This document shows, in pieces, positions 57,682 through 64,000 of a stretch of DNA of 64,000 bases. The position numbers and the translations under genes are program-made. The stretch lies in the NCBI GenBank assembly GCA_000733355.1, contig JNVV01000007.1, forward strand, positions 804,624 through 868,623. The letters are read 5' to 3'. Position 1 is the stretch's first letter; each line of letters starts with the position of its first letter. This DNA is from Falciphora oryzae. Its lineage: Eukaryota; Ascomycota; Sordariomycetes; Magnaporthales; Magnaporthaceae. The notes under the pieces are model-generated. The model was given only the letters and a program-made list of their open reading frames with translations. It was not told the origin of the DNA and made no database searches.

Positions 57682-57697
57682 AAAAAAAAAAAAAAAA
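57682..57697 (+). repeat. Poly(dA) tract, 16 nt
   Basis: A16 in the second gene-poor region. Confidence 0.96.
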
Positions 57698-60637
57698 CCG
57701 TGTTCAGGGAGCTTTCGGAGAATTAAGACGGCGAGCCACAGCGTGGAAGCCAGGTACAGACAACCCTAGGCGGGCGGACATAGCAATGCTCCACAGGCGC
57801 AGAGCCGCAGGCCCGCAGCAACCCGCACCTTTATCTGCAGCCTTGGCGGACCCAACCGCCAGCGCCCTCAGAGCCTCAAACCGTCCCCGGCCCCTTTTTA
57901 TCGACTAGGAACGACCGAGCCTAGCCCAGCTGTCAGACATCGGGGTTGAGTTCCGTGAAGCCAAGAGCATTCGTCCATTTGTCAGCTCTCCTTGCCGGGC
58001 GGTGTGCAACCCGCGCTGAATGTGGCCACGGCCGACGAAGAAGGGGCTTGGTCTCAGAAGGAGGCACTTGTCAGTCAGTGCCGGAACCTGCCTCCACCAA
58101 CTAGTTCCCTTCGCATACCGCCTCTATCATGTGATCAGGGACATGACACGGCATGCTGAATACTTTCTGCCCAAAAAAAAAAAAACCTCGCTATCGGCAC
58201 TACTACCCCACAATAAAGCCGGCAGTCCGAGCTTGCATATCGATGTCCTGCGCTGTCGGAGCCATCACGGCTCAGCATCACGCATGCGGGTTGTTTTCGT
58301 ACCCCGGGACAGCCATTGCACCACCACCTGCCCGCATTCGACCAAAAAAGGGAATATCCGGGAATTACACCTGCGTCCCAATCTCGTTACCCAAAATGTG
58401 AGTTCCGCCTAGCCCGAGCCACCACAGGGCGATCGATCTGGAACCCGACCAACGCCGGGTCGATGGACAAATGATCACGGCATAAGCCGCCTCCCCAACC
58501 CCACTCCAACTACTGAACACGCGGCAAAAAATACCCCCAAAATTTGTGCAGCGAAGGCGCAAACTGAGGCAGTACCCAGCTGGCCGGCACAGAGTTGTCC
58601 CCTGGGGGCTCCCGAAGGGCCATCACCAACAGGAAGGAACCCGCCTCGGGACCCCACTCATCTGATTTCTGTGAGGGTCACTATGCATTGAAACATAGCC
58701 AATGCCTCAGACTAATTAACAAGTACGTACCATGTACCCAGAGCTATTCTGAGACGTGCTCGCCAATGCAGAACTGGCGAACTGCGGGGTACTTGCAGAT
58801 CCCAGATGCAAGCGCAAGGGGGTTGGGTGGAGCATTTATCGGTTCCCCTTCATGCTAGGTACTCCTGAAGCGGTCTTGTTTTTCGACAAAGCTGGATGGA
58901 AGCACTGGAGCATGCGATACTTTCTGCTTTCGTCTTCACTCACGGACAAATTACACAAACAAACAAAAAGCAAATCGGGCGAGATTTTATGGCCCTGGTT
59001 TCTTTCTCAGCCTACCTACCCCAGGCACGGACGTCAACACTATTCTCGGGCTTCCCGCAGCTTTGTTTTACTTATACCCAAGAGGAGCCGAAGATTGGGT
59101 CGGACCATACCACATTGCAGAGCCTATCATGCCGTTCCGCGGACCCCAGGCCTTTGTGCCACAAACAACACGCTTGCGGCTTTTTTCGGTGATCGTCCCC
59201 GAGGCAGCCGAAGGAGGGCCGCCGGCCTACGACCCCGGGCAAAGCCTAGGAGGTGGGAGACCTGATACCTCTGCCTACCCACAGATTGTCCATCTCACCA
59301 ATAGAACCATGTGGATATGCACCATATGTGCGGCATGTGTCAAAACCGGAGAGGGCGCGAGGCGCGGACTGCGGAACATGTCAATATAACGCGCAACCCG
59401 ACGGCAAAAAAAAAAAAAGGAGGCGCCCATCAAACCAAGGAGGCCCTCCTCGCTTGGGCTGCTTTCCATGCCTGCCTGGTGCTCTCCTTGCCGGCTTGCC
59501 CCGAGTGGAAAGGGATCAATGGGTTATACCCTGGTGGTCTTGGGCATACCCTAGGCTCGCGATCGAAGAAACTGGTGCTTGATTTGCCGTCTACCTGGTA
59601 GGTAAGGTATCTCTACTAGCCTCGACCTGGTAGGTACGTAGAGTCGCGAGTTCGATCGACCCATGCACCCGAAATCCCACTGTCAGGCCGTTAACGGAGG
59701 GCGAGGGTAGGCCCCGGCAAACATTGGTAGGTAGTCGACGCGGGCAGGAATATTTGGTCGATCCCCCACCACCACTCCGCCCGGCACGTCTTGCCGCTCA
59801 AATTTCTGGTGGCAAAGCCGGTGAACTCTACTGGATGATACGTAGCATGTAGTCCAGTCTGTGTGTGTAGTATGTATTTGATATGAGTGATGTGAGGTTT
59901 TCTTGAATCAACTCTAGGCCTAGCTTGAGCTGCAAGCAAGCACTGGCGTGGATATGACAACCTCCTGGTGGCTTGAATTGGACGGGCTATCCAGAGATAG
60001 GTACCTAGGTAGCTGGGCACGCTGGGTCACATTGCTGTGCGGAATCTCAGTGCCCCCCCTGTCTGGTGCTATTACTCTCCCCGTCTTGCAAGAATACTAG
60101 AACATGCCTCGACTTCGTTACTACCGAACTACCTCTTAACAAACAGTTACTACCAATATCCGGACAGTTCATATGCTCGCTAGATGCAGATTCATATGTG
60201 CACCGAGGTCGGGTGGTGGCAAAGGCGGACGGGCGGGTTCGACCCCATCAAGTGCGCAGTCCGAACCGCTCCTTCCATTCACAGCACAAAGTTAACCACT
60301 TCAATACCACGTAAGATAGCAGTAGAGCATGCCTAGGTCAGCCTGAGAACCTTTTCCTGGCCCACTCGACAGGAAATACACGGCACAGCCTGACACCAAC
60401 GTTGCAAGAGTCTGTCGACATTGGAGTATCTCCTCCCACGGCGAATCCTCTCCTCTCCACTATCATGCTCTCGTAATTCCCGTTTGCTGTTCCGCCAAGT
60501 GCGGTTACATCGCCCCAATCTTTGCTTCTTTGCTGCGCCTGCTACTGCTACTGTTGCTGCTCGGTATTCTCTCTTCCGGGTCCTTTCCCTCCAGGCCTCT
60601 GCTGTAGACAGGCCAGTCCTCCGGCCCCTCCCAAACG

Positions 60638-63050
60638 ATGCCGATGGACGCAGACGTGGAACTCGACCTGCGTGCCTCTCGGCAGAAAGTCGATAAGTGG
60701 CTCAGAGAGACTGTGCCGGTCTGCTCGAGAAATCACTTTTCCCCTGACGCTCAAAGCGAAGACCTTGTTCGCGACACCAACCGGTCCTCCACTCGCGATC
60801 GCACCCAACAGCGAACCAACCGTCATCACCGTCCGGACGCTTCCCCTGATCTCCAAGACAAATTCAGAAGAAGAAAAAGACGAAGCAGGGAAGAATCGCA
60901 GCTTTCGAGCGATTCCTCGGATTACGCGCGTCGCCCTCGACGAGAACCACGGCCGGCCGATGGTTTGGAGCCAACCCATCACGACGGGCAGCGTCGAAAG
61001 GAACGAGGGTATTCACGCGAAGCACAAAGACACCGCCCATCGAAGAAGAAGCGAGGGCGCAAAGGGCCTTCCTGTTCTGCTTTGGATGGCGATTCCAACG
61101 GAGAGGCATCCGCCAAAAGGACGCCTCGCTTCGAGAAGGCAGCCAGACACAAAACTCGCGAGGATCGATACGACACTCATCGCAAAGCCGACGAAAAGCG
61201 GCGTCACTCAGCAAAGCAGAAGGAGGATAGCCCGAGTAGGGGAAAGCATTCCCCCAAACTGATGCCGCGAATGGAGCTCCCGGTCGACATCATGGCCAAG
61301 TTCAGGTCGGATGCTATCCTAAGCGAGAATATAACCACCGTAGGTTCCAACTTTGCACTTGTATCCCCTGATGACTCTAGGTCTCCACGCCGGTTCTGAT
61401 CCAGACAAAGAAACGTCCAGGTCCAGGCATGTTTGGAACTTACAAGTCTTCCAGACGTCCAAGTAAGCCATACCCATCCAAACTCCTCTTGGTATGATTC
61501 AATGCTGACTCTCGTTAGTCGCGGACCTTGACTTCCACGAGATGAATTTTCTCAAGAGAATCCCAGAGGGGCCCCAGACGAAGCCGCTATCTGCGCCAAG
61601 AGCTCGAGACAGAAGACGAGAAGATCGTATCAGCGAGGAGGTTTCGGCGTTCTTCAGGGAACCGCACCCAGTCAAGAAAAAACACACGGACAAGAGGGAG
61701 AAGGCCCCGCCGTCACACTACCGGTCCCAGTCTGATGGATCCTCTCAGAACGATACCAGCTCTTACCATGGGCACCGCCCCAGTAGCGGGATCAGGACAG
61801 TAGGGCGGACCGCGAATGAGAAGCTAGGCTCGACTTCCCGAGAGTCGCCATCCCTGAGGAGATGCGGACTCCTACAGAGATTCGAGCTTTTGAGGCAGGA
61901 GAGCGGGAAGCCACCTCCCAAGTCGCCGACGCTATCGAGCCTTTTGGCACGAAATCTCGGGCAATCTCTAGCCGAGACAGGCGCGTTCAGCATATCGGGT
62001 TCGCGAACTACTCCTGACCCTGACGTGAATCACAATTACCGAGACGTCGCATGCGGCATGACGCACCGAGGGCCCCCAACAGTAGCGGATGGCGCAGAAA
62101 GCTCCGCGGCAAACCCGCCTTGTTCGCAGGCTGTGAGGTACCGGGGTCAAGCTGCTATGACAAACCAGAGCTTTGAGGCGAAGAACCCGCCGCCACTGCA
62201 GAGCAGCATCCCCGTAAGAACAGCAGGCAACAATCTGGATGAGGATGTACCCCTTCAGGGAGTCTCCCAAGAAACCGCCCGCCCGCCAATGCCTATCGAG
62301 CAACAATATCAAGAGCCACCTGCGCGTCCAGTATCGCCAAAGTCCGGGTGGGTGGAGAAGCTACAAGAGCGCGCAGATGAATTGGACTTTTCGGTTCCTG
62401 CCGGCGCCGGCAAGTACAGGGGGTACGACGGAGTCTTGCCTCAAGCCGGACTCTACAGAGACTTGCCTCCTATAACGCAAATCGGCCAAGCCCGCGAGCC
62501 CGAGCTCGAATCCCACCACCTCGCCACCTCGCCCGAAGTTACAAGGCCGAGGCCTACGATATTCCGGGTTCCGCTAGAAGCATCTCAACAATTCTTCCCA
62601 GGAACGAGTACAGGCTTATGTGGGAGCCATACAAGCGAGCTCAACCAACTCGGGAGCACCGCGAGGCCCTCGTCTTTGCTAGAGGATACTGGAATCAGCA
62701 ACGCGGCAGAGCTCCCGCGTTTAGACGAGCAGTCACTATCATGGAAGCCCCTACCGAGAGTATCGAGCACTGCGCGAAGAGTTGATAAGTATAAGTCAAT
62801 GGCTCAGTTCATCTCGGACCTCGAGAATGAGGTTTTTAGCAAGGAGTTGTCTGAATATGACCTTGAACCCGCCTACGATGGTCGTACGGAAGTGGATACG
62901 TATGATCCTCGCGAGATTGAGGGCGCCGAGCATCAGGAGTCACGGCCTTTGGATTCAGTTTTCCCTCGGGAAGGAAGATATGCACCCCAGTTCGCGGACA
63001 TGACAATGTCTATGACGGATTTCTGGACTACAAACCCATTCACAAAATAA
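60638..63050 (+). CDS. Disordered basic protein of unknown function
   Basis: Three exons, 60638-61339, 61381-61462 and 61519-63050, 771 aa. The first intron is only 41 bp (GTAGGT to CTCTAG). If kept, translation stops at 61398 after 253 residues, so its removal decides between a short and a long product. The middle exon gives VSTPVLIQTKKRPGPGMFGTYKSSRRP and the next join IADLDFHEMNFLKRIPEGPQTK, which look conserved. Residues 1-230 are Arg/Lys/Ser/Asp-rich with several nuclear-localisation-like clusters (FRRRKRRSREES, PSKKKRGRKG). The C-terminal third has a coherent stretch DKYKSMAQFISDLENEVF and ends in MTMSMTDFWTTNPF. No enzyme domain, signal peptide or membrane helix is visible, and I do not recognise the family. 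A nuclear or cytoskeletal scaffold role is only a guess. Confidence 0.68.
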
Positions 63051-63317
63051 TTCCATGATTTTTTTCTCCACAATCTAGCACGGGGAAGAGGCGGCGGATT
63101 GAGGCGTGTTTTATAGGGGCGAGAGACTACAAGTAGATACCCAAGAAAGAAAAACAGATGGTGATACAGGACAGATTTATGTTGGACACAGGGCTCTTAG
63201 CACGCCGAGGTGGGATCTAAGCAGAACTAAACGTGCCATCATTGCCGCGGATCGTCAGTCCGTCGGGGAAAAAAAAAAAAAATTGAAAAAAGCAAAAGAG
63301 TGCATCACGGGCCTTGA

Positions 63318-64000
63318 TCATAAACGCTTTGCCGCCTCCCTCTTCTCGTTGGCCTGCTTCAGCAGGATGTCGCGCATGTGAGCCCTCTCGTTCCTGCTGC
63401 CTCCAAGCTTGGGTCCCTTGAGGATCTCCTCCTCCTTGCGGGTGCTGGGCCGCTTGTGGTGGTTGATGGCGGGCCTCCGGCGGCGGTTCCGCTGGGACAT
63501 GGCCTCGAAGAACTCGCGCCGGAACTGCTCGGCCACACGGTCGTCGTGCGCCATCTCGCCGTCGCGCTCCTCCTGGTCCGCCATGTCGTATAGGTCGACT
63601 GTGCATTGCATAGTTAGCCGACAGAACAAGAAGAGGGGTTCGTTGTGTTGATAATGATGATTGTAGTGATCCCTACCTTTATTCTCCCGCAGGAACTCCT
63701 CCACCATCTTGTCCCTGATGGCGTCGTCGCTGGCCCGGCGCTTCCGGCCCTGGGGGCCCTTGGCGGGCTTGCTGTTGGCGCTGCTCTCGCCGGCGTTGTT
63801 GTCGACATCGTCCTCGTCCTCCTCGACGTCGCCCTCGCCGCCCTTCATCGTGGCGCGCTGCGTCAGGGTCACGTTGCGCGAGCGCATCTCCTGGCCGAGG
63901 TCGACCTCCTGCAGCTTGCCGCGCAGCGCGGGCTGCTGCAGCGCCTCGCCCCGCAGCGCCGTGGCGCCCGGCGCGGCCTGGCTGAGCGCGCCGTCGTCGA
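63318..64000 (-). CDS. Hep59/Tls1 (C9orf78)-like spliceosome-associated protein, 3' part
   Basis: Partial: 64000-63677 and 63598-63318 on the minus strand with a 78-bp intron (GTAGGG donor, CTAACT branch, GCACAG acceptor). The frame is open through the right edge, so the N-terminus is outside the window. Visible segments are LRGKLQEVDLGQEMRSRNVTLTQRA, an acidic patch (EDEDDVD), GRKRRASDDAIRDKMVEEFLRENKVDLYD, DDRVAEQFRREFFEAMSQRNRRRR and LKGPKLGGSRNERAHMRDILL. The EVDLG...RSRN pattern and this order of charged helices resemble fungal proteins with the hepatocellular-carcinoma-antigen-59 domain (fission yeast Tls1, human C9orf78), which associate with spliceosome components. I base this on remembered family pattern, so the name is tentative while the gene itself is secure. 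Confidence 0.66.
   Translation of the reverse strand, partial: DDGALSQAAPGATALRGEALQQPALRGKLQEVDLGQEMRSRNVTLTQRATMKGGEGDVEEDEDDVDNNAGESSANSKPAKGPQGRKRRASDDAIRDKMVEEFLRENKGRDHYNHHYQHNEPLFLFCRLTMQCTVDLYDMADQEERDGEMAHDDRVAEQFRREFFEAMSQRNRRRRPAINHHKRPSTRKEEEILKGPKLGGSRNERAHMRDILLKQANEKREAAKRL

Larger units (their letters stand above)
52985..60637. other. 7.7-kb gene-poor region upstream of two divergent genes
   Basis: The RRM gene (-) and the disordered-protein gene (+) diverge from its two ends. The first kilobase beside the RRM gene is probably its leader and promoter. No open frame on either strand carries a recognisable motif or consistent splice pairs. Features seen: a (CTTC)n run (55984-56010), an A16 run (57682-57697) and scattered TAGGTA/TACCTA short palindromic motifs (for example 60001-60011). 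Base composition is not AT-rich, so this is not obviously a RIP-degraded transposon. Confidence 0.5.

Noticed and set aside
60228..60247. Second tRNA-like motif GGGTTCGACCCC
   Set aside because: Only a short self-complementary box; no cloverleaf can be drawn around it on either strand.
1..64000. CRISPR arrays, prophage, bacterial defence systems or telomere repeats
   Set aside because: No regularly spaced short repeats, no phage or bacterial gene patterns and no TTAGGG arrays; every secure gene is eukaryotic with introns or fungal domain structure.

Overview
This window is nuclear DNA of a filamentous ascomycete, most likely a Sordariomycete. That placement is my inference. It rests on short spliceosomal introns (about 40-165 bp, most with CTAAC/CTAAT-like branch sites), G/C-rich third codon positions, a fungal Zn(II)2Cys6 regulator, a CE5 esterase, a Bni4-type bud-neck/septum protein, and CT-rich leaders with long poly(dA:dT) runs in noncoding DNA. 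There are no bacterial operons, CRISPR arrays or recognisable transposon ORFs. I rebuilt spliced models for 18 protein genes by joining open frames at GT-AG (once GC-AG) junctions that restore frame; most also restore a conserved family motif. Two genes run off the window ends. One assembly gap (N run) lies at about 20.8 kb.

Layout. 1-4.4 kb: 3' end of an ING-type PHD-finger gene (+), a small SnoaL/NTF2-like protein (+), then a long CT-rich leader. 4.4-7.9 kb: a large beta-propeller/BCAS3-like protein (+). 8.7-12.8 kb: divergent dpm2 (-) and cwc22 (+). 13.3-20.4 kb: dus1 (-) and a bni4-like gene (-). 20.4-29.0 kb: an 8.6 kb stretch with no gene I can support. 29.0-33.1 kb: an accessory-looking cluster of Zn2Cys6 regulator (+), secreted CE5 esterase (-) and small cysteine-rich secreted protein (+), followed by minisatellite-like repeats to 34.0 kb. 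34.2-40.4 kb: a SET/MYND (SMYD-type) protein (-), a PHO13-type HAD phosphatase (+) and 6-phosphogluconolactonase (+). 41.4-43.6 kb: a vacuolar-type MFS permease (-). 46.3-48.9 kb: a proline-rich protein with a cysteine-rich C-terminus (+). 50.1-53.0 kb: a ChaC glutathione gamma-glutamylcyclotransferase (+) convergent with a glycine-rich RRM protein (-). 53.0-60.6 kb: a second large gene-poor stretch. 60.6-64 kb: a disordered basic protein of unknown function (+) and a partial Hep59/Tls1-like gene (-).

Most genes are unrelated housekeeping functions: chromatin reading, splicing, tRNA modification, dolichol-phosphate-mannose synthesis, septation, the pentose phosphate pathway, phosphometabolite repair and glutathione turnover. 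Only the 29-33 kb cluster looks like a local functional unit (regulator, secreted plant-polymer esterase, secreted effector-like peptide). I see no clearly new biological system. The most useful observations are gene structures an automated caller would probably miss: a 5-nt microexon next to a GC-AG intron in the ChaC gene, a start-codon-only first exon in dpm2, and a 22-nt exon carrying the catalytic aspartates of the PHO13 homologue. Others are two effector- or novel-domain-like proteins and two unexplained gene deserts.
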